DNA from: Phyllobacterium sophorae
GTDB lineage: Bacteria > Pseudomonadota > Alphaproteobacteria > Rhizobiales > Rhizobiaceae
DNA length: 64,000 nt
Assembly (NCBI RefSeq): GCF_003010965.1
Contig: NZ_PGGM01000005.1
Coordinates: 62,001 to 126,000 of the forward strand
Direction: 5' to 3'
The notes under the pieces are model-generated. The model was not told where the DNA came from. It made no database searches and saw only the letters and a list, made by a program, of their open reading frames with translations. Shown one piece after another: positions 1 through 10,291 of this stretch (its first letter is position 1; each line of letters opens with the position of its first letter). Made by a program: the position numbers and the translations under genes.

Positions 1-1454
1 CTCCGGAGACGAGTGTCTTGTCGTTGCTGCCAGCCGGATCGACCTCCACGCGATAGACCGATCCTTGATTGGACGTGAGATCGCCATTAACGCTGATTGT
101 GCCGATGGAGTTGCCCGGCGAGAGCACACCGCCATCGCCGATCGCCGTGGAGCCTAGTGTGCCGTTGCCGCCCAGCAAGGTGCCAGCGCCAATATCGATC
201 ACCCCGCCAAGCGTACCGTTGACGATGAGTTGGCCACCCATGACATGGGTGCTACCGGTAAAGCCACCGCTGTTGCCGGTCAGGATTGTCCTGCCGGAGG
301 CCATATTCAACGTTCCGGCACCGCTCATACCAGGCGAGAACACGTACGAGATCTGATTGTGATTGAAATTGATCGCGCCGGTGCCTTGCCCGAAGGCGAT
401 GGTATCAGCCTGCAAGGTGCCACCTTCGAGATTGATGGTACCGTTTGCCGATCGATCCGCTGCTTACCACAGCGCCTTCGCCGACCGTCAACGTCCCATT
501 GCCCCGCGAACCGACGTTGAGCACATCGCCGGCCGCAAGGATCGAACCGCTTCCGGTTACGACAACAGTGCCGGTTCCTGCCCCCGGGAGGATGCTCTGA
601 GAGGCAAGACCTTCTCCCCCGCCGATTTCCGTGATTCCGGCACTGCGGACGGAACCACCATTCGCCACAGTCATGGAGCCTGTGCCACCCAGCCCCACAA
701 ACAGGTTCTGGCCTGTATCCAGCAGCGCATCTGTCCCTTGAACGGTGACTGTCCCATCACCTCCTGCCAGCCTTCCGATTGCAACTGCAACGGAACTTTG
801 AACGGTACCGCCGGCGGCGATCCCCAACGTGCCGGTTCCGCCTTGCCCAACCAACAGGCGTTCGCCGGGGGCCCAGAATGAATCCGTTCCTGCAACGCGA
901 ACGACGCCTATGCCGCCCGGACTGAGCCCTATCGCCGATCGGGGAACAGAGCCATCAATGGCGATACCGTCATTGACCACCCTGGCACCATTCTCGATTG
1001 TCAACGAGCCTGTCCCGCTTTCGCCGACGACAAGAAGATTCCCAAAATTGAAAGTGGAACCCTCTCCCGTCACAATGACATCGCCGACGCTTCCGGAGAA
1101 TACGCCGATGCGGGAATGTTTGAATGACCCGGTGGGATTGTCCGTTCCCAGGAAGACAATACCACCATTGCTGATGGATAACGCGCCCTGTTGCGACGCT
1201 CCTACGTAAAGGACATATCCGGCATTCCATGGGTTCGGTTTGACGCCCACGCCGGCATCAGGGTCGGTAAGCACGTCGCCGCTGACCACAACCTCTTGCG
1301 CAATGGCGTTATCCCGCACCTCCGCGAGGCCGATAGTGAGCAGGATAAGAAGCAGGTATTTTTTCCAAATACCCCTATTGATCTTGTCCGCCAGTGATCG
1401 CGTCACCGGAACAGAAACCACATCAAAACCGCCACCATGGTGAATTTCGCTCAT
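1..1454 (-). pseudogene. Frameshifted type V autotransporter, passenger part (runs off the window start)
   Basis: Translated from the ATG at 1454 this gives an extended signal sequence (hydrophobic YLLLILLTIGLAEV, then DNAIAQ) and a passenger of roughly 50-residue T5SS/PEP-CTERM-type repeats (forms such as TGTLTVGEGAVVSSGS). The reading frame ends at 405 with an out-of-character tail. From about 448 leftwards a different frame encodes the natural continuation (ANGTINLEGGTLQAD ... SPGNSIGTI ... YRVEVDPAGSNDKTL) and stays open to base 1. So there is one frameshift near 446-455. The beta-barrel lies outside the window. A TTG at 1511 is a longer start, but ATG 1454 has AAGG five bases upstream. 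The gene is paralogous to the next autotransporter, which has YRVETSAGGTGDKTE at the matching place. It is a pseudogene unless the shift is a sequencing error or a phase-variation state. Confidence 0.8.
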
Positions 1455-1520
1455 CTTTGCCTTGGCAGTGAAAAACAGCCAATGCCAGAGAACAGAGCGC
1501 CCCCAATTCAAGCATGGGGA

Positions 1521-1536
1521 TAATACTATAGTATTA
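1521..1536. promoter_or_regulatory. Perfect 16-bp palindrome upstream of the first autotransporter
   Basis: TAATACTATAGTATTA is perfectly self-complementary and lies about 67 bp upstream of the ATG at 1454. It contains TATAGT/TACTAT, which can serve as a -10 hexamer on either strand. This fits an operator overlapping the core promoter of the autotransporter gene. The binding protein is unknown. Confidence 0.4.
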
Positions 1537-1644
1537 GTGTCATCACAATCTATGCATTTTGATGTAGTTGGTTGTACTTCTGCAATAGCAGCAAGCCTGC
1601 CACGCGACCTGCATATCCGGGCACATACTGCCTGTTAAACTGAT

Positions 1645-4600
1645 TCAGAACCTCACATTGAGGTTGGCCCTCAAACCGTGGTCCTGAACCCTGCTGGCGA
1701 TCTGCCCCTGATAGGACAGGCCAATCGTCGTATTTTGAGCTATGTCCATGTCGAACCCCGCCGCCAGCAATGCCGCGTCGCGCGCGATGGGCAGACCGGA
1801 GATGTCAAAGATATTGGCTCCAGCAGAGGCGCTCGTGGAAACAGGTGTGATATCGCCGTAGGCATGACGCCATGCGGCCGTGCCCCGCAGCCTGGTATCG
1901 GCAAAACCAAATGATAGTTCTGTCGATGCGTGCAGGCCGAGCGTGGTGTAGGTCACATCATTGTTGGATACCGCACCCGATAGTGCCGCCGTTCCGCCCG
2001 TCTCGCTGAAGCCGCCGGATCGCAGATTGGCATAGGCGAGACCGGCGAAGGGTTCAAAATCGACCTTGGCCGTCTTGATATTGTAACCGGCCTCGGCAAA
2101 GGCTTGTGCGGTTGCCGTATGATAGTCTGCGGCGAGATACTCGCGCGTGTTGGTGAATTGTACCTGGCGATCGATGCCGATATCGTGCCAGGTATAGCTG
2201 GAGCCGGAGCGCAGATTAAACGCGCCCAACTGCGCGCCGCCATAGACACCAAGATAATAACTGTCCACCGAGGCCGAAGCGGCGAGATCCGGTTCATCGA
2301 GCTTCGTGTGGCTGTAGCCGCCAACGAGGCCGAGGCGGGCATGATCGCCAATCGCCGCATCGCCGCCGGCAAATATGCCGCCGATGGAACGATCAAGACC
2401 GGTAAAGGCCTCGTCGCTCTTCTTGTCTTCCCACGAGCCAAAACCTTGCGCCCACAGCGCGAAACGATCGGTCGTGGCGGCCTGCAGGTCCGCGCCGTCC
2501 GGCCCGAAGGCCAGCACGGGCAAGGGCGCGGACGAAACCCCAAAAGCCGAGCGCACCCTGTTGTTGACCGCCTCGTTGATGAAGCGGCTGTCATCGAGCA
2601 GCACACCGGAGAGCGAAGGATGAATCCCGCCTTGCACCTGCGCAACGGTGCGTGGTCCCTTTTCCTTATCCAGTTTCTGCAAATTTTCGACCAGCTCAGA
2701 ATTCCCGTCAATCGGGAGTTCATCCTGCTTCAGGAACAGGATGACGGTATTGGCGTCCGGGTAGCCAATCTCCGGCTTAAGAAAGTAGCGGTTCGTTTCA
2801 ACGCCGCTAAAATGCCCCGCCACACCCCCGGAAGCCGTGAGGATCGTGTAGGTCGTCGTCGGCTGCCAATTGCCGCTATCGGCTTCAACCTGTACATGCG
2901 CGCCATTCAGCGTCGCCACACCGGAAATCTCCGTCTTGTCACCGGTGCCGCCGGCGCTGGTTTCAACCCGATAGGTCGATCCGGAGTTGAAGGTGAGATC
3001 GCCCTTGACATGGATCGTACCGATAGAGTTGCCCGGCGCCAACGCCGCCAGATCTTCAATCGTCGTAGAACCCACAGTGCCGATGCCACCGAGTACCCCG
3101 CCGCCCAGCACATCGAGCGTGCCGCCAAGGACACCATTGACGGAGAGAACACTTTTATCGAAGACCTGCGTCCTGCCGCTGAAATTGCCGCTGTCGCCAA
3201 TCAGATCGACATGGCCGGATTGAATGTTCACATTGCCTGCACCTTCCATGTCGGTTGCGAAGGCATAATCGGCTTTCGTATCGAAATTGAGCGTCCCGGC
3301 ACCATCGCTGAAGGTTAGAAGGTCGGTATTGAAGGTGCCGCCCTCGCCAATATTGATGGAGCTGGCGTTTGTGATCGCAAGGATCGTCGATTGGCTGCTG
3401 ACCACGCCGCCATTGCTGATATTGAGCGTGCCGGTGCCGGCGTCACCGACAGTCAGAACACTTTCCGTGTTCCATTGGGCACCCTCTCCGCTGACATTGA
3501 CCGTGCCGGTTGAACCGGACTGACCCGCTATTACAGACGATTGGCTGGTGACCACGCCGCCGTTGCTGATATTGAGCGTGCCACTGCCGTTCTCGCCAAC
3601 TGTCAGTACAGTTCCAGTTGTCCATTTTGAGCCCGCTCCGCTGACGCTGGCGATGCCCGCTTCACTCGCTGTCATACCAATCTCATATGACGCGCCAACG
3701 CTGACAAGACCGCCATTCGTAATGTCAAGCGAGCCGCCGAGTTTCATATCAGTGCCCGTATTAAATCCTGACCCGGACCCGTCCACTGTGACAGTGCCCC
3801 TACCCCCGACATATGTCTCCCCGGCATTATCGACAAACCCGCCGTCGGTGATCGTCAATCGAGCTGTCCCTCCTACAGCGATATCAAGGCCAGTGCCCGT
3901 TTTCCAGACGGATTTTGAACCGTTTACTTCCACTACACCCGTACTGGGGGGAGTCACATTGGAAAAGCCGATGGCAGAAAAATACTCTACACTCACGCTT
4001 GCGCCATTTTCGATAATCAGGGTGCCAACCCCACCTCTACCACTGCCAACCGCCATCGCACCGTCTGTTGTCTCCCAGGACGAACCGGGACCACTGACAC
4101 GAACTGTTCCAATACCCCCATTTTCTGTTCCAATCTGAGAGCTTCCCATGCTCTTTACCGTGCCGCCTTTCTCAATGATCAGATTTCCGCTGCCAAATTC
4201 CCCCACAGTCAAACCAAAGTGAGTGTTACGCGCCGAACCATTGGCCAATAGTGACGAACCCGGGCCCGACACGATAATTGCTCCGTTGCTACCCATCTGC
4301 TGGCCAATCGCCGCGCGTCCAGCAAGTTCGACAACACCGCCAGCTTCGATGAGAAGCCCGCCCTTGCCATTTAGGCCGACCATCAGTCCTATACTGTCTG
4401 AACTCCCTTCCTCAGACCACTTTGAATCCGGGCCTGTCACAGTCACCGTTCCGAAGCTGCCCGCCTCGTTGCCGATAACCGCCAGTTCCGTGTGTTTGAC
4501 AGAACCGCCACCTTCTACCGTCAACGTGCCGGTGCTGGTATTGCCTATGATAAAATTCGTCTTTGCATCCCACTCGCTTGCGGGGTTGGGATCTGTCACC

Positions 4601-4665
4601 AGCGCATTATTGGAGAATACGTCGCCGCCTACAGTGATCTGCTGCGCAAAAGCCGCTTGCCCCAT
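1645..4665 (-). CDS. Autotransporter (type Va) with repeat passenger and C-terminal beta-barrel; 5' end probably damaged
   Basis: 1006 residues from the only usable in-frame ATG. The passenger has about eight repeats of around 50 residues ending in forms like GTVTVSGPGSSW, then an autotransporter linker with PGNSIGTI. A barrel of roughly 270 residues starts near FALWAQGFGSW and ends ANLNVRF, the usual outer-membrane C-terminal Phe. Such proteins export a surface adhesin-like beta-helix. The start is odd: this ATG falls inside an obvious signal-peptide h-region (SALALAAMGQAAFA, then QQ). Upstream, the frame reads RCHLGKQAC and hits a TGA at 4714-4716 with no ATG, GTG or TTG between. Beyond that stop, GTG (4729-4731) and TTG (4723-4725) are available. 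A nonsense mutation in the signal peptide would leave an unexported protein. The barrel itself is intact. Confidence 0.85.
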   Translation of the reverse strand: MGQAAFAQQITVGGDVFSNNALVTDPNPASEWDAKTNFIIGNTSTGTLTVEGGGSVKHTELAVIGNEAGSFGTVTVTGPDSKWSEEGSSDSIGLMVGLNGKGGLLIEAGGVVELAGRAAIGQQMGSNGAIIVSGPGSSLLANGSARNTHFGLTVGEFGSGNLIIEKGGTVKSMGSSQIGTENGGIGTVRVSGPGSSWETTDGAMAVGSGRGGVGTLIIENGASVSVEYFSAIGFSNVTPPSTGVVEVNGSKSVWKTGTGLDIAVGGTARLTITDGGFVDNAGETYVGGRGTVTVDGSGSGFNTGTDMKLGGSLDITNGGLVSVGASYEIGMTASEAGIASVSGAGSKWTTGTVLTVGENGSGTLNISNGGVVTSQSSVIAGQSGSTGTVNVSGEGAQWNTESVLTVGDAGTGTLNISNGGVVSSQSTILAITNASSINIGEGGTFNTDLLTFSDGAGTLNFDTKADYAFATDMEGAGNVNIQSGHVDLIGDSGNFSGRTQVFDKSVLSVNGVLGGTLDVLGGGVLGGIGTVGSTTIEDLAALAPGNSIGTIHVKGDLTFNSGSTYRVETSAGGTGDKTEISGVATLNGAHVQVEADSGNWQPTTTYTILTASGGVAGHFSGVETNRYFLKPEIGYPDANTVILFLKQDELPIDGNSELVENLQKLDKEKGPRTVAQVQGGIHPSLSGVLLDDSRFINEAVNNRVRSAFGVSSAPLPVLAFGPDGADLQAATTDRFALWAQGFGSWEDKKSDEAFTGLDRSIGGIFAGGDAAIGDHARLGLVGGYSHTKLDEPDLAASASVDSYYLGVYGGAQLGAFNLRSGSSYTWHDIGIDRQVQFTNTREYLAADYHTATAQAFAEAGYNIKTAKVDFEPFAGLAYANLRSGGFSETGGTAALSGAVSNNDVTYTTLGLHASTELSFGFADTRLRGTAAWRHAYGDITPVSTSASAGANIFDISGLPIARDAALLAAGFDMDIAQNTTIGLSYQGQIASRVQDHGLRANLNVRF
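3388..3582 (-). repeat. Near-identical 45-bp direct repeats inside the autotransporter passenger
   Basis: The segments 3388-3432 and 3538-3582 differ at only two of 45 bases and lie exactly 150 bp apart, which is one 50-residue passenger repeat. Both encode TLNISNGGVV followed by the Ser-Ser-Gln stretch. Their similarity suggests recent duplication or gene conversion, and they could recombine to gain or lose one repeat in frame. Confidence 0.7.
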
Positions 4666-4731
4666 GGCGGCGAGCGCTAAAGCTGAACATGCTTGCTTCC
4701 CGAGATGGCAACGTCAGGTTGTCAAAGGCAC

Positions 4732-5290
4732 CCATGCATTTTGATGAAAGCCGCTGGAGAAATGCTCAAAATTACTTCCTTGGGAAATAAAAGTCCGATT
4801 AATTGGCATCACGAAATAGACTTCAATTTGTAGAGTATAATCCGTGTAGTCTGGTCAAAAAAGCCAAGTCAATTAGACCTTGGTAGCGTTGTATGAAAAT
4901 GAATAGGCAATTGAGGGATGTGTTACCGTCGCAGGAAACCGCCAAAGCCAATTGATATTGATTGTTTATAACTATTTGAAATGATTAATTTATCTGGATT
5001 GCGATCATTGCTGCGGCGATGATCAATCAACCTCTCGATCGCCCAAATGCAACCAAAATATTTTCTGCAATCTGCACTAGAAAAAGTCGCTCAAAGTGAG
5101 AAATGGAACGCAATTCTGACTTGTTGGATTCAGCCGCTTTATTTGCCTATGGCGTCACGATTCGTGTTTTTGTAGTCACCATATGACAGAAAATAAGCAT
5201 GCGCTGGTTTTATACTTTACTCGTGTAAACTTTATTCGGAAGCCCTTGCAGGGCGCCGCGCGCATTCTAGACCAGATGGGTGGGACGGCC
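4732..5290. other. AT-rich intergenic region without a convincing gene
   Basis: Roughly 560 bases between the damaged 5' end of the second autotransporter and the stop of the lipoprotein gene. It is markedly richer in A+T than its surroundings, above all around 4930-5110 (long runs of TTGATATTGATTG-like sequence). I see no credible ORF, tRNA or strong hairpin. It probably holds the autotransporter promoter and may be bound by a xenogeneic silencer (for example MucR/Ros type), but that is inference. Confidence 0.4.
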
Positions 5291-5962
5291 TTACTCCCAA
5301 GGAATAAGGTTGCGCCAGCTGAAGCCCTTGTCCTTGCGGGCAGCTGCCTTGCGCTCGCGCTCTTTCTTGGCTTCGTCCTCACCAAGATCATCGGCAGCAG
5401 CGGTGGCCGCGGGCGCGCGGTATTCCAGCGGCGGTTCACTTAAATAGCGGCGTGTCGTGGGCGACCCTGCGGTCGAGGCAAGCTTGCGCGCACGAAACTC
5501 GGCGCTTTGGTCCGTTTGCCCGTGAGGTACAACCTTTGGCACCTTGTCACCGAAGAAACCATAATCGGATTTATCCGCATCCGCCTTGGCAAGCGGCATG
5601 TCATTCTCGACTTCAGGCGTGAAGTTCGGATTGTTCTGATTTGCCGTTGCCGTGTCGCGGATCCGTTTACGGCGTGCCTCAGGCGACTCAGGCCAGTTTG
5701 GGTTGCCCGCCGTATCGACAGCAGCCTGCGGAGCGGGCAATTGCGCCGCTTTGCCCTCGGCAGGACGGACCAGTTCCGGACGCGGGTTGTAGGCGATCTG
5801 ATTGCGCTTTTTCGGTCCAAACGATGCGAGGTTAGAAACGTCATCCAGCAACTGGCCACCGGCAGTCTTATCCGTGCCATAGGTCGGCGAAGAAACGCAG
5901 CCGCCAAGCGCCAGCGACGCGATCAATGCACCGAAAACCGTAATGCGTCCGTTCAAATCCAT
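5291..5962 (-). CDS. Predicted lipoprotein, conserved hypothetical
   Basis: 223 residues from the ATG at 5962. This start is preferred over a longer frame from 6058 because it begins directly with a lipoprotein signal peptide, MDLNGRITVFGALIASLALG followed by the lipobox Cys (LGGC), and has GGAAG upstream. The mature part is hydrophilic and low in structure: Pro/Asn/Ala-rich, with the segment YGFFGDKVPKVVPHG, and a Lys/Arg-rich, coiled-coil-like tail (DEAKKERERKAAARKDKG) ending WRNLIPWE. The charged tail may contact peptidoglycan or membrane lipids. I do not recognise a family. It lies downstream of ileS in the same direction, separated by a terminator, so it probably has its own promoter. 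Confidence 0.75.
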   Translation of the reverse strand: MDLNGRITVFGALIASLALGGCVSSPTYGTDKTAGGQLLDDVSNLASFGPKKRNQIAYNPRPELVRPAEGKAAQLPAPQAAVDTAGNPNWPESPEARRKRIRDTATANQNNPNFTPEVENDMPLAKADADKSDYGFFGDKVPKVVPHGQTDQSAEFRARKLASTAGSPTTRRYLSEPPLEYRAPAATAAADDLGEDEAKKERERKAAARKDKGFSWRNLIPWE

Positions 5963-6114
5963 GCTTGCCACTTCCAACCCGAGCCTTGAGCAGATTGCCT
6001 GCTGATCAAATTTGCTTGATCTATGCCCTGCCTCTAAAATCAGGCAGTTCAATGGCAATCCTTTTACATGAGGCCAACTAGTTTAAGCAAGCCAGTGAAA
6101 GTTATTGTCAAGAA

Positions 6115-6148
6115 AGATGCGGATTACGGGAAATCACGATCCGCATCT
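6115..6148 (-). terminator. Rho-independent terminator after ileS
   Basis: Ten-base arms AGATGCGGAT and ATCCGCATCT surround a 14-base loop and are followed on the minus strand by TTTCTTG. The hairpin begins six bases past the ileS stop codon. Confidence 0.75.
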
Positions 6149-6153
6149 CTTTT

Positions 6154-9072
6154 TCAAGCCACCAGCTTTCCGAGTTTGGCCAGTTCGCGCAATGCGGCGG
6201 CGTCGCGGGCCGAAACATCAGGATAGGCTGCGTCCGACCCGACATCATGGGTATAACGCCATGAACGGGCGCATTTCGTACCTGTTGCGCGTTCGGGCAC
6301 CACGGCAACGCCTTTGACTTCATCCGCGATGAAAGCGTCCGCAGGAGCAGTCTCGCCCTTGATTGTGATCGCACTGGTGATGCAGATCTCGGCCATGTCG
6401 AGGTCCTTCACCGCGGCCAGCAACTCAGGATCGGTGATGAAGACGACAGGTGCCGCTTCCAGCGACGAGCCGATACGCTTGTCAGCGCGCTCCAATTCGA
6501 GCGCGCCAGTGACGACGCGGCGCACGTCGCGCACCTTGCGCCATTTGGCAGCAAGTTCGTCATTCCTCCATTCTGGTCGCGTATCCCGGAACTGCTCAAG
6601 ATGCACCGATACGGCATCCTTGTGCAGGTCGAGCCATGCTTCCTCGGTCGTGAATGGCAGCATGGGCGCCAGCCATGTGACGATGCGGTCAAACAGGTGG
6701 CGGACAACCTGCAGCGCTGCCTTGCGCTTGATGCTCGATGGCGCATCGCAATAAAGGGCGTCCTTGCGGATGTCGAAATAGAACGCCGAGAGTTCGACAT
6801 TCATGAAGTCGATCAAGGCACGGGTGATGCGCTTGAACTCGAACGTATCGTAACCGGACCGCACGAGTTCATCGAGCTCCGCAAGACGATGCAGCATCAG
6901 CTTTTCAAGTTCCGGCATGTCCGCATAGGCAATCTCGTCGCCCTCGTCATGAGCGAGCGTGCCAAGCATCCAGCGGATGGTGTTACGCAGCTTGCGGTAA
7001 GCGTCGATATTGGTCTGGATGATGTTCTTACCAAGGCGCTGGTCTTCCCAGTAATCCGTCGTCATGACCCAGAGACGCAGAATATCCGCGCCGGAATCCT
7101 TGATGACGTCCTGCGGCGTCACGGTATTGCCGAGCGACTTCGACATCTTACGGCCCTCCTCGTCCATGGTGAAGCCATGGGTGACGAGGGTGTTGTAGGG
7201 CGCACGGCCGCGGGTGCCGCAGCTTTCCAGCAGCGAAGAGTGGAACCAGCCGCGATGCTGGTCCGAGCCTTCGAGATAGACATCGGCTGGCCATTTCAGG
7301 TCCGGCCGGTCTTCCAGGGTGAAGACATGCGTCGAGCCGGAATCGAACCAGACATCGAGAATGTCGCGAACCTGCGTCCACGGCTCATTCGCCTTCTCGC
7401 CGAGGAAGCGCTCACGAGCGCCTTCGGCAAACCAGGCATCGGCGCCCTCCTGCTCGAACGCTTCGAGGATGCGAGCGTTGACACCGTCGTCCTTCAGGAC
7501 ATTGCCGTTCTCATCGGCAAAAACGCAGATCGGCACGCCCCATGCCCTTTGACGTGAAAGCACCCAATCCGGCCGGTCTTCGATCATGGCGCGGAGGCGG
7601 TTCTGGCCGCCGGCCGGCACGAAACGGGTTTCGTCGATGGCAGCAAGAGCCCGGGATCGCAACGTGGTCCGGTCGCCGAGATCCTTGTCCATGTATACGA
7701 ACCATTGCGGCGTGTTGCGGAAGATAACGGGTTTCTTCGAGCGCCAGGAATGCGGATAGGAGTGCTTCAGGCGGCCGCGCGCGAAGAGCGCATTTCGGGA
7801 GATTAGTTCATCAATAACAGCCTTGTTCGCGTCACCCTTCTTGCCATTGTCGTCGATGACACGCGCAGCCCCGCCTTCTCGATCCGGACCAAAGCCCGGC
7901 GCGTCCTTGGTGTAGTAGCCTGCATCGTCAACCGCGAAAGGGATTGCAGGAGAGATGCCACGTGCTTCGAGGTCGCGCGCGGCATTCATCCAGGCTTCAA
8001 AGTCCTCTCGGCCATGGCCGGGGGCGGTATGCACAAAGCCCGTGCCCGCGTCGTCGGTGACGTGATCGCCGTCCAGCATGGGCACCACGAATTCGTAGCC
8101 GCCGCCAAAACCTTCAAACGGATGGAGGAGAGTGATCGCCGCGAGCTCATCGGCGGAGACGGTCCGGATACGCTTGAACGTCAATTTGGCCTTCATCGCC
8201 GATTCCTCGGCAAGCGCATCAGCAAGGATCAGTTTCTCGCCAGGACGCGGTCCGAAATCATTCTCGACCGCCTCGACCTCGTAGAGGCCATAGGCGACTC
8301 GCGGCGAGTAGCTGACGGCACGGTTGCCCGGGATGGTCCAAGGCGTGGTCGTCCAGATGACGACATGCGCCGATGATAAATCAGACGGTCCTTTCGCGAC
8401 CGGGAACTTCACCCAGATCGTGTCACTTTCAATATCGGCATATTCAACCTCGGCCTCGGCCAAAGCAGTGCGCTCGACCACCGACCACATCACCGGCTTG
8501 GAGCCGCGATAAAGCTGGCCGGACATGGCGAATTTCAGCAGTTCGCCGGCGATGCGGCTTTCCGCATGGAAAGCCATCGTCGTGTAAGGGTTTTCGAAAT
8601 CGCCCTCGATGCCGAGCCGTTTGAACTCCGCCGACTGGACCTTGATCCAGTTGGTGGCGAATTCGCGGCATTCCTTGCGGAACTCGTTGATCGGAACGTC
8701 GTCCTTGTCCTTGCCCTTGGCGCGATACTGCTCCTCGATCTTCCATTCGATCGGCAGACCGTGGCAATCCCAGCCCGGCACGTAATTGGAGTTGTAGCCG
8801 CGCATCTGGAACGAGCGAGTGATAACATCCTTGAGGATCTTGTTCAGCGCGTGGCCGATATGGATGTTGCCGTTGGCATAGGGGGGGCCGTCATGCAGGA
8901 CATAAAGCGGGCGCTCCCGGGCGTCCTCGCGCAGGTTCTTGTAGAGGTTCATCTCCTGCCAGCGCGCAACGAATTCCGGCTCCTTGGCGGGCAGGCCGGC
9001 GCGCATGGGGAAATCCGTCTGCGGCAGATAAAGGGTCTTCGAATAATCGAGTGTCGTGGATTTATCGGTCAT
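6154..9072 (-). CDS. ileS: Isoleucine--tRNA ligase
   Basis: 972 residues, the expected length for bacterial IleRS. It charges tRNA-Ile with isoleucine in the cytoplasm and edits misactivated valine. The class I signatures are present: [14 protein letters not shown] (HIGH) near residue 70 and KMSKSLGN near residue 645. The CP1 editing domain lies between them ([25 protein letters not shown]) and an anticodon-binding domain follows. The gene stands alone: in many bacteria lspA follows ileS, but here a lipoprotein gene does. A 273-bp gap with no visible gene lies upstream, presumably carrying the promoter. Confidence 0.98.
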   Translation of the reverse strand: MTDKSTTLDYSKTLYLPQTDFPMRAGLPAKEPEFVARWQEMNLYKNLREDARERPLYVLHDGPPYANGNIHIGHALNKILKDVITRSFQMRGYNSNYVPGWDCHGLPIEWKIEEQYRAKGKDKDDVPINEFRKECREFATNWIKVQSAEFKRLGIEGDFENPYTTMAFHAESRIAGELLKFAMSGQLYRGSKPVMWSVVERTALAEAEVEYADIESDTIWVKFPVAKGPSDLSSAHVVIWTTTPWTIPGNRAVSYSPRVAYGLYEVEAVENDFGPRPGEKLILADALAEESAMKAKLTFKRIRTVSADELAAITLLHPFEGFGGGYEFVVPMLDGDHVTDDAGTGFVHTAPGHGREDFEAWMNAARDLEARGISPAIPFAVDDAGYYTKDAPGFGPDREGGAARVIDDNGKKGDANKAVIDELISRNALFARGRLKHSYPHSWRSKKPVIFRNTPQWFVYMDKDLGDRTTLRSRALAAIDETRFVPAGGQNRLRAMIEDRPDWVLSRQRAWGVPICVFADENGNVLKDDGVNARILEAFEQEGADAWFAEGARERFLGEKANEPWTQVRDILDVWFDSGSTHVFTLEDRPDLKWPADVYLEGSDQHRGWFHSSLLESCGTRGRAPYNTLVTHGFTMDEEGRKMSKSLGNTVTPQDVIKDSGADILRLWVMTTDYWEDQRLGKNIIQTNIDAYRKLRNTIRWMLGTLAHDEGDEIAYADMPELEKLMLHRLAELDELVRSGYDTFEFKRITRALIDFMNVELSAFYFDIRKDALYCDAPSSIKRKAALQVVRHLFDRIVTWLAPMLPFTTEEAWLDLHKDAVSVHLEQFRDTRPEWRNDELAAKWRKVRDVRRVVTGALELERADKRIGSSLEAAPVVFITDPELLAAVKDLDMAEICITSAITIKGETAPADAFIADEVKGVAVVPERATGTKCARSWRYTHDVGSDAAYPDVSARDAAALRELAKLGKLVA

Positions 9073-9345
9073 TTTTCCAGCTTGTATAAAGGCCCGCGCG
9101 TGGTCACAGCAGGCGGGAATCTAAAGAAATCACAATGAAGCGCAACGGCGCCGCCCCGGACCTTCCGCACCGCAAAGCCGAAGCTTCAGGAATGCGGCAA
9201 GGCCGGGCCAGTAATTCGTATCGCCTGAATAGGTATGGACTGCACGCAAGTCCAGAAAACGGTTTTCATGACCGCGCTTTTAGCAACGACGCCTGCGAGA
9301 ATAAAGGGGCAGCCGCAATAAACTTCACGTTTGCCGTCCTGTCCT

Positions 9346-10188
9346 TCAAAGCGAGAAATCGAAACGATAGGTTGCCTGGACGCCAAACGTGGCTTGATTG
9401 GCAGAACCGCGTTCTTTCACCAGGCTGGAGTCTGCTGCCGAGCCCATCAAGCGGCTGTATTCGGCATAGGCGCTGGTGGTGATCTTCTCGGTCGTCTGCC
9501 AGGTGATCTGGCCACCGACCCCAAGCGATTTGAGACCGCCACCCGGCGAATATTGCGCGAGGCCGGAGGCCGCCGACTCGCTGGCATTTACCCCGTAATA
9601 TTCCTTGAAATAATCTTTTGTGGCGAACGTTGCGCGGGGACCGGCGGACACGCGTACGGTCTGCGTCAAGTCCTGGAAGGCATCGATTGCCACATCGGCA
9701 ACAACACCGTCGTGTGCACCAATGCCACGGCGCACGTCAACGCGGCCACGAATATTGTCCGTCGGATAGAACTCGGCAAAACCACCCAACTCGACGCCCC
9801 AGTCGACATCGTTCAGGCCCTTGAGGTCATCGGAATCACCATCATCACGGCCAGTGATCAATTTACCCGTCAGACCGGCACGGAAAACGCCGGTATCGAT
9901 GAAGCCCAACGATGCATTGTCGTTGAGTGACGAGAAACGAACTGAACTTCCGGCGCGACCGAGCGAGATCACTGGGGCGGCGCTCAGGAGATAGTCCTTG
10001 GCGCCCTCGTAACGCGGCGCGACGAAGCCTTTTGCCCCCAGCGTCAGATACCAGTCACCCGACCACCAATGCTCGCCGCGCGGGCTGCTGGTTGTCTGGT
10101 TGTCAGCGTAATATTCATCGGCAAAGACTGCTGCTGAGCCCGCAAAAACTATTGCGCTCGAAAGAGCGCCAATAAGACGAATGGACAT
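9346..10188 (-). CDS. MipA/OmpV family outer-membrane protein
   Basis: 280 residues. The Sec signal peptide is MSIRLIGALSSAIVFAGSAA with VFA before the mature DEYYADNQ. The mature part is built of alternating beta-strand segments with the family opening (GDWYLTLGAKGFVAPRYEGA, then SAAPVISLG) and ends in YRFDFSL, suitable for BAM recognition. MipA/OmpV proteins are small barrels; MipA of E. coli scaffolds murein synthesis enzymes, but most alphaproteobacterial members are uncharacterised. The gene is single, with intergenic gaps on both sides. The family assignment is firm and the function is not. Confidence 0.9.
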   Translation of the reverse strand: MSIRLIGALSSAIVFAGSAAVFADEYYADNQTTSSPRGEHWWSGDWYLTLGAKGFVAPRYEGAKDYLLSAAPVISLGRAGSSVRFSSLNDNASLGFIDTGVFRAGLTGKLITGRDDGDSDDLKGLNDVDWGVELGGFAEFYPTDNIRGRVDVRRGIGAHDGVVADVAIDAFQDLTQTVRVSAGPRATFATKDYFKEYYGVNASESAASGLAQYSPGGGLKSLGVGGQITWQTTEKITTSAYAEYSRLMGSAADSSLVKERGSANQATFGVQATYRFDFSL

Positions 10189-10291
10189 GAAATCACTCCG
10201 GAATCTTGCCTGGGAGGCGGCAAGCTTTGGCGCGAAGCTACTGAAAGATAGATAAAATTGGATTTATTCTTTTGGTAAACGATTTGCCAAT

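Noticed and set aside
2104-3318. Plus-strand frame of 404 codons opposite the second autotransporter
   Set aside because: Antisense shadow; the minus-strand repeats and barrel explain the region.
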